From Symsagittifera roscoffensis (lineage: Eukaryota; Xenacoelomorpha; Acoela; Convolutidae): a stretch of 60,000 nucleotides of DNA. Positions 8,640-19,429 of the stretch are shown piece by piece (position 1 is the first letter of the stretch; each line of letters starts with the position of its first letter). Under the pieces are notes generated by a model. The model did no database searches, was not told where the DNA came from, and saw nothing but the letters and a program-made list of their open reading frames with translations. A program made the position numbers and the translations under genes. Where the stretch lies: NCBI RefSeq assembly GCF_963678635.1, contig NC_087063.1, positions 49,799,220 to 49,859,219 on the forward strand. Reading direction: 5' to 3'.

Positions 8640-9640
8640 AAACGATCGGTCTTATAAAACAGTATGGGTATACTATTTAATTAATATAAAGGTTTGATCC
8701 AAATGATCCGGTATCAAAGTCACTGTCTTTTTGTTTTATGGTTTTTGTTCCTTTTTCTATACTTTTTTCTTGTTTTTGTTTCGCTTTTTGTCTTTTTGCT
8801 CGTGTTTTTGTCCCCCTAGTTACCCCCCTTACTTGGTTAGCTAGGCCTCGTTCGGAGAGCGTACCAGGAAGTTTTCTCAAGTTTTCTTAGAAAGCTATCA
8901 CGGTACAACCGGAAGGTTTACACGTTCCCGCTGAACCGTACCACTGGTACTCTAGAATGGGCATGCAGCCCGGAGCTGTGTCAAGTGGGTTCGACTCCGT
9001 AGTCATGATGTCGTAAAAACACCCAGGAGCGCCAAAAAAACACTATGTAACAGTCGCCTACTTCGGTCACTTATGAGGCTTAAGAAAAATAGGCCCTATA
9101 ACCATTGGCTCAAGAGTCAGGGACACTATCTCTTGAGTTTTTCTACCTCAAGAACGGTCGGAGCCAATTCGGTTCGCTTGCGAGTCTAGAACCCGTTACA
9201 GCTTAAAGGCTACTACCAAAATATCCCCCACTCTAGAAAATAAGAACGACCCCATACTTAGGTCTCGAGATACCCAAAATACCTGAACGCCGTTAAAAAC
9301 AGGGTCGGAACAATCCGTTAAGTTACTTTTTATTGGAAAGTGGAACTTTGATCCATTTCAGATGGATCAACCTAAAACTCGCCTTATCTCAACATAACAA
9401 TCATAAAACACACCCGAGAAAATTAAATTAGGGACTCACATGTTGATGCACTCAAGCAAAGGGAGTAATTAAATTGATAAGCAACTCGAGAATTAAATAA
9501 GATAACTAGATAAGTTCAATACTAATCAGTTTTGTTAACAGAAATATGCTTTGACTCTAGAATTGGAGTTTTTGTCTGAACCATTGGGACACTCAAGCTG
9601 TCCACCTTCCCGTTGAAGGTTCACTCTGGTTCGGTTCGAA
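8640..9640. other. Intergenic or element-flanking DNA, nothing recognised
   Basis: About 1 kb without a credible ORF on either strand. It has ordinary base composition and short T-rich tracts at 8725-8810. It may contain the distal end of the family A LTR, but I found no terminal TG...CA pair or target duplication that I could defend. Confidence 0.4.
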
Positions 9641-9643
9641 TAG

Positions 9644-10165
9644 TTGTTCTCTCTTCTTTTGATTATCTGTCTTCCTATTTCAGGACAAGACGGCTCTACT
9701 CGTGTATTATTTTGTATCGGGAAATTGCGAATACAAGTTTCCTGCTGTTTTCTTAAGTATTTTCCCGCAATTGTAAATTCGGTCGTTCTGATTTTTCACT
9801 TTGTGTTTTCAGTTGGTGCGAGAAAACTGAGCATGACAGGCTCCATTCGAAATTTTGAAAATAAAAACTTCACTCCAAAATCACGTATTTTCGTGTCCCT
9901 CAAGGCCAAACTTCCAGATATGACCGACTGGCACACGAATAGAATAAGACGGACAGATTTTCATGAGAACACAGCAATATTAACGACTGGATTAACAATT
10001 GAAGCTATCCGAATTGTTACGATTGTAACTGTACAATCGTTACCGAAGATTTCCCGAGAAGCAGGAAGGGTATTGAGACATTTTCACCAGCCTTCCAGAA
10101 GGACGATAAGACCGCTCTGGGTCCGGATTCCAAAATCCAGAAGGATCTCGGGGAGGAGATTGTAG
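9644..10165 (+). CDS. Unrecognised ORF, 173 codons, overlapping a diverged repeat
   Basis: The frame starts with a hydrophobic stretch (MFSLLLIICLPISG) that could pass for a signal peptide, then a second hydrophobic run (about residues 40-58), then a basic C-terminal half rich in Arg and Thr. I recognise no domain. Nucleotides 9660-9960 are a diverged copy of 10580-10865, where no equivalent frame is open. That argues against selection for this protein. Most likely chance, or a repeat remnant. Confidence 0.25.
   Translation: MFSLLLIICLPISGQDGSTRVLFCIGKLRIQVSCCFLKYFPAIVNSVVLIFHFVFSVGARKLSMTGSIRNFENKNFTPKSRIFVSLKAKLPDMTDWHTNRIRRTDFHENTAILTTGLTIEAIRIVTIVTVQSLPKISREAGRVLRHFHQPSRRTIRPLWVRIPKSRRISGRRL
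9660..9960 (+). repeat. Diverged direct repeat, copy 1
   Basis: It shares with 10580-10865 the blocks CTCTACTCG, TTTTCCCGCAAT, TTTTCAGTTG-GCGAGAA, GAGCATGACA, ATTCGAAATTTT and AAACTTCCA-AT-ACCGACTGGC, in the same order and spacing. Divergence is high (roughly a quarter of positions, by eye). Copy-to-copy distance is about 0.9 kb. It could be an old tandem duplication, two SINE-like copies or decayed LTRs. Confidence 0.7.
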
Positions 10166-10579
10166 AGCTCTATTTTAACAAATTTTCAGCTTCCTGGAAC
10201 GTTCTGAATTGAATTAATAACATCTAAATTCGTTTTCAGGTATTAAAAGTTGAGGGAAGGGAACTACGATGGGAATTACGATTTTTATCTACTGAACAAA
10301 AACAATAATAATATACTAAACAAGTAGTAGCCCTGATTTTAGGAGTGACCTCGTGGTCTGGGGATACTAAGACCCAGCCACGAGCTTACTATTTTTGCAT
10401 ATAACTAAGTTAATCTGAGCGTTCTGGCCGGTAGCCCAAAACAGTAACGTTTTTGTCGACCCGATGTTAAAAGAACCATACAGAGAATTGGCTTCGGCAG
10501 AGACGGTTAAAAGCATGTAGAGCTGTGTTTAGACGCTAGCCAGTCGTTTTTTAATCTACCTTTATTTGCCATTGATATA

Positions 10580-10865
10580 TACTTCCGGGCGAATGTTACA
10601 AAGCTCTACTCGATTTGTTGATAGCAGTAAAATTACGAACATCAGTTTTTGCTGTTGACTGATTTTAATCAATTTTCCCGCAATCCTGAACTTTTTCTTC
10701 TCATGAAAATCACTTCTGATTTTCAGTTGTCGCGAGAATTTTGAGCATGACATGGTCGATTCGAAATTTTTAAAAATTACTTTTTTCTCAAAACCAAGGT
10801 TAACCTTCCAAATCAAGGTCAAACTTCCAAATTTTACCGACTGGCTTATACTCCCCGAACTCAAA
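10580..10865 (+). repeat. Diverged direct repeat, copy 2
   Basis: Partner of the repeat at 9660-9960, in the same orientation. The 420 bp between the copies (10165-10580) holds no ORF or other recognisable feature. Confidence 0.7.
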
Positions 10866-10869
10866 ATCG

Positions 10870-11240
10870 ATGCCCCCATCGCATGTCGTCGTCATATCAG
10901 AGAGCATTCGGAATATCGAGTGGGCCTCAAAATACAGTGCCAGTGGTCATTTACAGAAGTTTGCAGCAGATTTAATCTTATCTACATCCCCAAAATAAGC
11001 AGCCATCTAAAATTGTCACTTTATAGCTAAACAGCAATCAAAATTTTCAGCCAACTGCACCCTGGATTTTAACTTTGTAAGCTATTTTCTTAAAATTTCT
11101 TTCATTCAACCCAGTCAGGAAGTAGTATGAAAATTTTGACAAATAAATAGATATGGTATATTAGATAAAAATAATCCATAGGTTAACATTTCTTTTCCGT
11201 GCCCCCAAATTTCATCCGAGTTCACACCCAAGTCCCCATT
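10870..11240. other. Non-coding stretch, nothing recognised
   Basis: AT-rich DNA between the repeat pair and the unrecognised minus-strand coding remnant. No ORF, RNA gene or repeat match was seen. Confidence 0.4.
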
Positions 11241-12565
11241 CTAGGTACCTTGAAGTAACTTGTACAGACGCACTCGATACCGCGATCTGCCTCGTCAACT
11301 CCTCTTTGTCGTCAGAACTAATGACAATCTCTTCCCATGCCTTCAGTTGTTCTTAGGACCTCAAGCACTCCTTTTGTTCTTGCAATTTTCTTGAATGGTT
11401 TGATAGCCTCTTAAACTTGGACTCCCTGTTCAGGTAAAAAGAGTTGTGCGAGCTCAAGCTCGCATTTTTCGCCGGATCTTCCTCCAGTATAGACTCCCTT
11501 GCTTTAGGATTATCTCTTGGCACTTTTGCAACCCACTTCTATCCTTTAGTTTCTCCGTTTCGATGGGTGATCAATGCTTCTGGAAGGCTTCTGGTCCTAC
11601 TTCGGCCAGGAACTGACGATACTCCTTCTGATGGTTCTTCATGTGATTCTTTGTCATGACATACAACCTCGAGGTCAACGTCGCCTTGAACCACCAGAAA
11701 AATCGTATATGACTCCGATCGCGTCTCACTTCCATAGGCACATCGAGTACCTTGCAGGCAGTCTGAAACAACTCAAGTCTCCTGCTATAATGAATAGCGT
11801 GTATCGTCTCCACAGTCGGTGCCTTTGACTCTCAATACTTTGATATAATTTCTTCAATTCATCGAAATTTCAAAATCGAGCTCACTACGAAGAGAGTAAC
11901 ATTCTGTTGATGATCTGGCAACCCTATAGACCGAATCTTTCCAATATCCTATATCAAGCAGATATTTGACCTCCGTGGATACCACACCATCTGTGCGAGA
12001 CAGTAGCGTGGATAGTATAAATATGTTAGATTAATGCTGCGGAGGTTGAGTTGTCCAGTATCTTCGAGCAAAGGTTCAAACTCCATCATTTTCGAATTTG
12101 TCAAATCATTTTCATCTGCAGCTTGAGCTTTTTTGAGTGTTTGCCGCTCGCACTCTGTTTTTCAAGGTTACTAGAATTTTCCTTCTCAATACTCAAGAGT
12201 TTTTCTCCCCAGATATTGCTCAAATCTTCCACCCTGGGTCCTGGCATTGCGTCAAACATCTTCAGAAGCAACTGATGTGAGTGATATGACATTCTTGCTC
12301 GTCGCACATACTTGGGCACCGAGATAGCCTTGCCGATCATCACCCTCTGGCTAGATGCTTCCACCATTGACGTGTGCAGTGGATAATGGCTTCCGCATGA
12401 ATTCGCCATGACTGATCCCACCAAAGACTTCGCAATCATCGGCAGACTGTAGGCCTCACTCACTGGCAATCCTATTTCTACTTCCAAGCCGACTTTCAAT
12501 CCCTGTTATGCTTCTGAATCATCTGCAGTATTCCAGGCCAAGACTTCACACTCAACGCCGTCACC
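11240..12565 (-). pseudogene. Unrecognised coding remnant on the minus strand
   Basis: Two long minus-strand stretches look like protein: 12499-12101 (132 codons, also open upstream to about 12565 apart from one TAA near 12509) and 11813-11571 (80 codons). Between and after them, protein-like pieces continue in shifting frames down to about 11240. Composition is balanced, with Trp, Cys and His present, unlike chance ORFs of AT-rich DNA. The C-terminal half of the first piece is Lys/Ser/Glu-rich. I recognise no family. It ends where the leader of the second A copy begins, so that element may have inserted into or beside it. It could be a decayed host gene or another mobile element. Confidence 0.4.
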
Positions 12566-13203
12566 AGACGACGTTCTGACTCGCGTTTAAAGTGTGTTTA
12601 GGCTTAAGTGGGGTGCTAGAAAGGGGGAGGTTGGACAAAGGGGTTGGTTAGGATAAAAGGTGGTGGTTGGAAATTGTAAAAAGTGGTCTTATCACTGTAA
12701 TCATATATCCATTATTTGAACCAGAGTCAAAATTAACCACAATAGAGACCCCAAATAAAAGTTAGAGAGCGAAGTTATCCCAAAAAACTTGACGTAAGGT
12801 AGGAGGTCTGGCTGAATCGGGTGGGGGATCGAAAATAGTCATTTCCATTACAACCCAAAAGATAAACACCCCAGATCAACGATAATGGGGAAATAACGCG
12901 TGATCACCAGGTACCAGATAAATTTTTTCCGGAAAGACGGTTCAGTCAAAAGTGAATCATAGAAATTTTAATTTTGTAGAAGTTTTATAACAGACTTTGA
13001 ATTTTACTGGGATTTTTTCAAAAAGAAATGGTACATTTTCGGGACAATCAGAAAAAACTTTAAGCAGTTTTAAATCATAACCTGGTCTGGGAAAACCGAT
13101 CTGACTTTTCAGTTATAATTAATTGAGGAGAGGCAGGTCACTCAGATATTTTTTTAATAGAATTTTGGCTGGTGGTGACATTTTACACGAGTTCCTGAGA
13201 CTT

Positions 13204-13417
13204 TCCTGGGACGCTAAATCAACTCCAAACACTGCATCCACTTGAGTCCTGGGAAGGCAAATTAGCTGTCCCAACACTTGGTCCTGGGAAGGCAAATTAA
13301 GTGTTGCAACAATTGGTCCTGGGAAGGCAAAATAAGTGTCCCACACCTGGTCCTGGGAAGGAAAGTTAACTGTCCCAACACTTGGTCCTGCGAAGGCAAA
13401 ACAGCTACCCAACACTA
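13204..13417. repeat. 35-bp minisatellite in leader of second A copy
   Basis: Five copies of a 35-bp unit begin at about 13247 with TCCTGGGAAGGCAAATTA and contain TGTCCCAACACTTGG. A sixth, longer degenerate copy precedes them at 13204. The unit shares TTGGTC(C/T)TGGGA with the reverse complement of the 14-bp minisatellite of the first copy, and it sits at the same place relative to leader and gag. Confidence 0.88.
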
Positions 13418-13529
13418 AGTAAAACAAGACTCGACAGGCATAGATAGCTCCGCGGCACCTGGGTTTTGGGGGTCTTAGATAAAAAGTAATTAGTCCGGTG
13501 TCAAATACTTTGAATAGAAACAATCAGAT

Positions 13530-14580
13530 AAACCACTAGGACAACTAATTTTTCAGTTGGACGGTTAAACTTATATTCCACTGAAATTGTTTCAAAAGGC
13601 TAAGAATATTGAGAAGACTGTTAACAACAGCTTCAGCAGAAATAGGGAAACTAACGTAGATCCTCTACCTTGTTGTAACTAAAGGGTAGAAGAGCAGAGG
13701 TGTTGGAGGACTGCCTCCAACAGCGTCACAAGGGCCACCGATGTGTTGCAAGACACTGAAACTGAAAGCTCTGAGTCACTGTCGCAGGAGGAGGAGATAG
13801 AACAATGATAAAGAGCCGGAAAACAAGATGCAGAAACGAGAAAGATAAGAAGACTTTAGAAGTCTTGGAACTTCTAAACGACAAAAACCAGAAGAAGTGA
13901 ACAAAAAAATGAATAAAGAAGAAGATGTTAATACTCAGAGTTGTTTTGTGTGAGAAAAGTTCAAATGAGAAACTAAGCAACTAAGCTTGCTATTAAAACT
14001 GAATGAAAGAAAACGTTTAGTTGGTTATTGAACTTTGTTGCGTTTACATATCTGCATTTAATTTTAGAGGTGGCTTTAGAGATCTTTACTTTTTATTTGG
14101 AGATATTTGAGTGATGAGTATTTAAATATTCTAGCCTGCTCGATTGTTTCGAATCTACTAAGATGGCTGATCACTTTGTGGTGATATGAAGAGCTTGGGT
14201 AATCTCTTGAAGAAAGAGATTATTTCATTGTTCGTTCCAGCCATCAAGTTCCCTAAATTTAATATTCAGGACCAATAACAACTAAATTTCCAAAAAGAAG
14301 AAGCATAGTAGGATAATTTTAGTTGGTTGGTTGGCAGGACCGTCCTGCGTCCCAACTCCTTTTAAACTAGGAGAAAAAGTTTTAAATCGAGACATTGGCA
14401 TCAAAAGTCAAACAAGAACTTCTTTAATAAGCCATATCCTCGAAGGTGCGGATTAGTGAAAGAATTTGGAAGGCTATAACAGTGTAGTATGATGCCATTC
14501 GGACTGTGAATATTGACTGTTTTAGTGGACTAGCTGTACTAATTGGACCATTAAGCGAATTACGAAAGGTCAGTTTAACG
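13530..14580 (+). other. Long leader segment of second A copy
   Basis: About 1 kb between minisatellite and gag that has no counterpart in the first A copy. It is purine-rich with no credible ORF. It contains the perfect hairpin at 13701-13722 and a short inverted repeat GCAGGAC-C-GTCCTGC at about 14335-14349. It may be an insertion here, or the first copy may have lost it. Confidence 0.45.
13701..13722 (+). other. Perfect RNA hairpin upstream of gag
   Basis: TGTTGGAGG pairs exactly with CCTCCAACA around the four-base loop ACTG. A 9-bp GC-balanced stem in surrounding purine-rich DNA is uncommon by chance, and it lies in the 5' leader, where retroelement RNAs often carry packaging or dimerisation structures. 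Function is inference. It is not found in the other A copy. Confidence 0.6.
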
Positions 14581-14615
14581 TAACCTAACAAAATTTAAGT
14601 ATTGTACCAAAACTA

Positions 14616-16720
14616 ATGAAAAAACATGTATCAGTTAGTATGGTGAACACTCGAAGCAACAAACAGGAGAAAGAGTTGCAGGAGACAATTGAAGAAAAAC
14701 TCATGAAACAAAAAGTCGCGCCTGTCACGGAAGTCGATCTTGAGACACCTGAACAAAGTATTAATGACATCGAAAAGAAAATGACAGAATCGACGATAAT
14801 GCCGAATGCTGAACAACAAGAAACAAAGAAAATTGAGATCGCACCAGTAGGCAATGGAAACGAGGTCACTAGCCAAGCATCGGAAACAAAAAAAGGACGG
14901 TTCACAGACAAAGAGGAAATTCTTCACAGAGGGATTTGCACCTATGGCGGGGATAAGACCAAGGGATAAGGAAGAGGTGACCATAGGGACTAACAAAGGC
15001 AAGACTTTTAGAACAGTTTCCGCCATAATAACGGAGGTGGGCGAAGGAGGGGGAACAGAGCATGGGTTCCACAGAGAAGACTGCGTGTCACTCAGCAACG
15101 CCTGTAACAGAATCAAAACTAACGCCGGTGGAGTTGGGAGACTTGATGTTAAAATTAGAGCAGATGAACAAAAAAAATCAAGATTATCGAAGACCGTCAG
15201 GAAATGAAAGGAGTGGTTCATTAAAAAGGATATGGAAGAAATGAAAAAGCGGTATAAAACCCTGAATGATAAACTCTGGAGTCTGGAGACGAGAATGGAA
15301 CCGATGAGCAGAGACCAAGCGGAAAATTCTTGTGCCATACAGTCCAAATTGGATGCGCTCTTGAGAAATTCTATTGAAACAACCTGGAATAAGTGTAGAA
15401 TTTGCGGAATCGAATCGCAATAAACAAGAATTTACTCCATTGCCTCAAATCCACAATATCATAGTATCAGAAACTATAAAAACATCATTAAAAGGAGGTG
15501 CGGCAAATTCAACAGGGCCACCAGGGGAGTCAAACGTACACACGCGTGTATCACCAGATGCCATGACATAGGCAAACACTTGGGAAATGATGATTAGGAC
15601 ATTCGAACAATTTGCCACGAGAAACACGGAGTCAAGCGAAATAGGAGGAGGGAAGTCGAGAAAGACCTTCAAGAAATCAAAAGAGTTCAAAGATGATTCC
15701 GATGGTTGCATAATTACCTGGGTTGATTTAATGAGGCTACATCTTGAGCCAGACAACTTTAAAGGTAAGACAAGCCTGCACAGCAATATTAAGCAATCTG
15801 GAGGGCACGGCACTGAAGTGCGTGGTAGCCAAAAAGGAAAAAGAACGTGATACTTCGGACAAGATTTCAGAAATACCGTTGAATTAATTCGAATCTGGAA
15901 TGAAGGGGCATCAATATACGATGAAGTGTGAGAAAAGGAGACAAAGAAATAATGAATCGATTGATTAATTTTTGGATAACCTACAGAGCTTGGAAGAAGA
16001 AGTGTTCCGGAGGAGTCAACCAACAGGAAGACTCTTTGCATTGCTTCAAAATTCATAGACAGGGTGAGGAGTGACGACATGAAAACAATGTTGCGTTCTA
16101 CTATACGCTATCGAATTAGACGCACCGATACCGAAGGTGATGAGACAGAAATCTAGACAATACATGTTAATGAAATTGATGATGTATTCATTTTCGGACA
16201 ATCGAATTTTCCCAGGAGGGAGCCAGCAACACAGGTCGACGTGGTACGAGCCGAGAGGCGTTGAAGACAAACGAAGGTCATGTGCAAGATGCGGGTCGGC
16301 ACATCATCAAGTAACGGACTGCATCTCTTAAAAACAAGGCATCAAAAGACTGGGTTATGCACTAGATGAAGACGATATGAACCAGATGGAAGAACATGAA
16401 ATCTACAGTGGCTTAATACTCAAGATTAGGGCGAGAAGTTTCTTCTGCACTCTGGAACGAGACTTCAGTATGAATTGTTCTCTGTTTTGGGAAGCAGTAA
16501 GGAATCAAAAACAACCGGAACACAAGTTAGCGCTAGCGGCTGTATAAAATACCAGAAACAGACAGGCTGAGATTGATTTGCAGAACAAGGACGTGATGAA
16601 GGATGAACTGTTGAGGAAATCTGTGAAAACGGTGGCCGAAGAGAAACAACCAAGGGGGCAGAATTCAAGGGTACGCTGGAGATAAACTATCAGAAAGCAG
16701 CAGCAGATGCAAAAAATGAA
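14616..16720 (+). pseudogene. gag: gag of second A copy, multiply broken
   Basis: The start region MKKHVSVSMVNTRS matches Gag of the first copy (SVSMVSTRS), and LETPEQSINDIEKKMTES matches its early acidic region. Later pieces lie in several frames: a shortened coiled coil (15207-15380, missing about 50 codons), the capsid start (15640-15740), RQKSRQYMLMK (16140-16175) and the first zinc knuckle CARCGSAHHQVTDC (about 16285-16326), which still has its four metal ligands. The second knuckle is lost (SFFCTLERDFSMNC, about 16440-16481). Product: none possible. Gag would form the particle and bind RNA. Confidence 0.8.
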
Positions 16721-16800
16721 GTATAACGAGATTTGGCAACAAAAAAATCGAACAAAGGCTCAGAAAGGAAGAAGAAAGACGGGGAAGAGATGAGACGCTT

Positions 16801-18236
16801 TTGGCAGCAAGAGCCGTACCAGTGATAAGCGACAATCTGAATATCAGAGGCAACTGCAATGCCTTAAAAATGGAAACTGGAAAACCTTCCGGGATCACAA
16901 AGATAGGAGCGAGAATAATGTCAATAATCGCCACAGGTGGTCACGAAGTAATTAGGAATCTGAGCGAACCAAGTGACCAAACACTGATGCACATAAACGT
17001 ATATGCGGATTATTCGCGAACCATCAGCCCGCATACTCCTTCGGGAGCGATCAAAGCTTTACTGATGAAAGCGTCGGAAAATCGATAAGTTTTCACAGTA
17101 GATACACCGAGGCCTATGGTTCACACGAGGTCATGCTAAAGTTTGATGGAATCACCATCTATACGAAGACGATGCTAACGTGCGATGATGGCCAGATGTT
17201 CGTGGGTCCAGAGGAACACAAAGTGAGATCGATTGGACATTACGCTATACTAGAGGAAGTAACCATGCATTTGGAAACAGAACCAGATGTGTCCGCACAC
17301 GTAATGGATATACATGGAAAAAAGACGCCTTTAAAAGGGCTAATAGATACGGTAGCTGTCTTGAGTGTGACACCAACAGAATGAGCTTTGACAAAGAAGA
17401 CCTAATACGCTCCAGAATCCGACTGTCAGTGGCAAACAAAGGGGCGCTAAGGGTCCTGGGCAGAATACCGACTCTAGCTTCAAATTTGGGGAACGCAACC
17501 TGTGGATGAAATTTCTTGTGGTGGAAAACTCAGACAAATCGGATCAATTCATTTTGGGAGGGTTTTATCAAGAACATTGATTCACTGATTAATCTTAACA
17601 ATGCGATGTTCAAGATTCGAAATCCGGAAAGGAAGTACGTAATAAAACCGGTGAATTTGATAATGGAGAATTAGTGCAAAATTTGCGCATTGAATAGCAA
17701 CAACTGCAATGAAATCAGCGATAATACGCAGGTATACGTAGTACCAAATCCTAAAAAAGCGAAAGAGCTGCTAATTTAGGAAGATCATTCTCGATCACCA
17801 AGAGTGGCCTCTGCGTAAGTGTCTCGTTGAATACTTTTGATATACCAATCACAATCTAGAGAGGGAGGAAGTTGGGATACGCAGTGCCGGTGAAAAATAG
17901 ATATGAAACGATTGAAAATGTTTAAAAGTACGAAGTATTTGATCGTCCGAATCATAAGGAAAAGATTTGTATCTTGAGTAGGTTGAAGCGAATAAAAAAT
18001 GTGTCAGGTAGGATCAACTCACTAAAGTCAGAAACAGACGTTTGACTGTCGAGCTGTTGGAAATTTCTAGAAAGACCCACACCAGAAGAGTTGGAAAAGG
18101 ATAATCCGGTATTAAGAGAAATTCAACATTTGAGGGGGAAAACGGACGAACCGCTCGAATCCATCAAGGATTTGTTAGATCGTAATCAGAATGTTTTCCC
18201 GAGACACAAGGCGGACATAGGGTACTAAAAATTTGT
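16801..18236 (+). pseudogene. Protease region of second A copy, active site mutated
   Basis: Frames at 16801-17088 and 17133-17384 match the pre-protease and protease region of the first copy. The active site reads LIDTVAVLSVTP (about 17341-17376): the invariant Gly of D-T/S-G is Val here, while the tandem duplicate at 23684 keeps DTGA. Frameshifts and stops follow. Downstream the ILG motif is damaged (FILGGFYQ). The segment 17793-18236 is identical, by eye, to the duplicate. Confidence 0.82.
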
Positions 18237-18242
18237 TTAGCA

Positions 18243-19420
18243 TTGAATAACACTAGAGGGCTCAGGGAGGGGGCGAGGCGCATGACCCCACATAAATCGG
18301 ATGCATGTAGAAAAGAATTAGAAACGTTACTAGAGTATGCCATGATAGAACCATCCAAATCACCGTGGGCGTGTGGAACAGTGATTGCTAAAAAGAAAAG
18401 AGAACAACTGAGATTTTGTTGTGACTGAACTCTGTCACTGTGAAGAATGCCTATCCCATCCCGAGGATAAAAAAGATAGAGACGAAACGGGGTTTGCTTG
18501 CCAGTTGGAATTGTTTCAATGAATTAGGATGCCATTCGGCCTATGCAACGCGACAGCCACCTTCCAACTACTGATCTCACAAGCACTGACAAGAGTAACG
18601 AAGAAATATGGAAACGTTGTAATGTGTTATGTGGACGAACCCTAGAGGATCACATCGAGCGATTGGACAAAGTTCTTGCATGTATGAAAAATGCAGGAAT
18701 AAAATGCAAGCCCTCGAAGTGCGAGCTCTCGAAAGACTCGATAAAATACCTCGGGAGGATGGTGGATCAGATCCAGATGCTGTAGAGGCAGTCTTGATTT
18801 GGAAGTCACCAAAGACTGAACATTAGTTAATGAGCTTTCTTGGTTTCGCGAACTACTATAGAGAGTTCATCAAAAGTTACACGGACAAGGTATACCTGAT
18901 GCAACAATTCATGAAGCATGAAGGCAAGAAATTCGCGTGGAACAGAGCAGCAGAGGGGTCTTTTCAGAAAATAAAACAAGAGTTGTGTGAGGCTCCGGTG
19001 TTGGGTATGCTTACGGAGAAGGGCATGTACGTTCTAGATACAGAGGCTTCAGTGGTCGTAACTTCCGGTAAACTCCATCAAGAGCAAAAATGGAATGACA
19101 AGACTGTCTTGAGACCACTAGCTTACGCGAGCAAAATCCTGAGCGACACGGAGATAGAATACGGGGCGCCCAAGGCGGAGATGTTTGTGATGGTCATCTG
19201 GCTAAAAACATTCTCAATGGATCAAAATTACATCGGGAGATGAATGGTATGACTAGATGGTTAAAACATGATGATTGAGCACAGGACCAGAGAAGATCAC
19301 CAGAATGCAGACAACCTGAGAAAGAAAACGGAATTTTACTAGAGACAAGAGCAAAAGAAGGCTGACAAGTCTCAAAGAAGAGATGGAATTTCAGTCATGG
19401 ACAAGGAAACATATGATAGC
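18243..19420 (+). pseudogene. pol: RT/RNase H of second A copy, both catalytic RT motifs lost
   Basis: It begins with REGARRMTPHKSDACRKELE, matching the first copy. Relative to that copy about 80 bp encoding the TLDL motif is deleted near 18450-18475, and YVDD is cut to CYVDE by a second deletion at about 18635. Stops lie at 18426-18428 and several later sites. RNase H residues are partly visible at 19020-19170 (LDTEASVV instead of LDTDASVV, so the first Asp is Glu). Both deletions occur identically in the tandem duplicate, so they predate the duplication. Confidence 0.85.
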
Positions 19421-19429
19421 TTACCACTC

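Larger units (their letters stand above)
1..8640 (-). mobile_element. Family A Ty3/gypsy-like LTR retrotransposon, 3' end cut by window edge
   Basis: On the minus strand, in order, lie a non-coding leader, gag with coiled coil and zinc knuckles, an aspartic protease (DTGA), reverse transcriptase (YVDD), RNase H and the integrase zinc-binding domain. This PR-RT-RH-IN order is that of Ty3/gypsy elements. Copia elements have integrase before RT. The leader to about 8150 matches the leader of the second copy at 12600-13420, so at least that far is element DNA. I extend to 8640 because an internally repeated stretch at 8370-8575 continues without a clear border. No LTR could be delimited, because the other LTR lies outside the window. 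Only a handful of stops and frameshifts break it, so it is the youngest A copy here. Confidence 0.85.

Noticed and set aside
14585-16080. Long minus-strand ORFs (108, 238 and 211 codons) opposite the second gag
   Set aside because: Antisense of a decayed gag. Pro/Phe/Ser/Leu-rich sequences of this kind are typical shadows, with no domain of their own.
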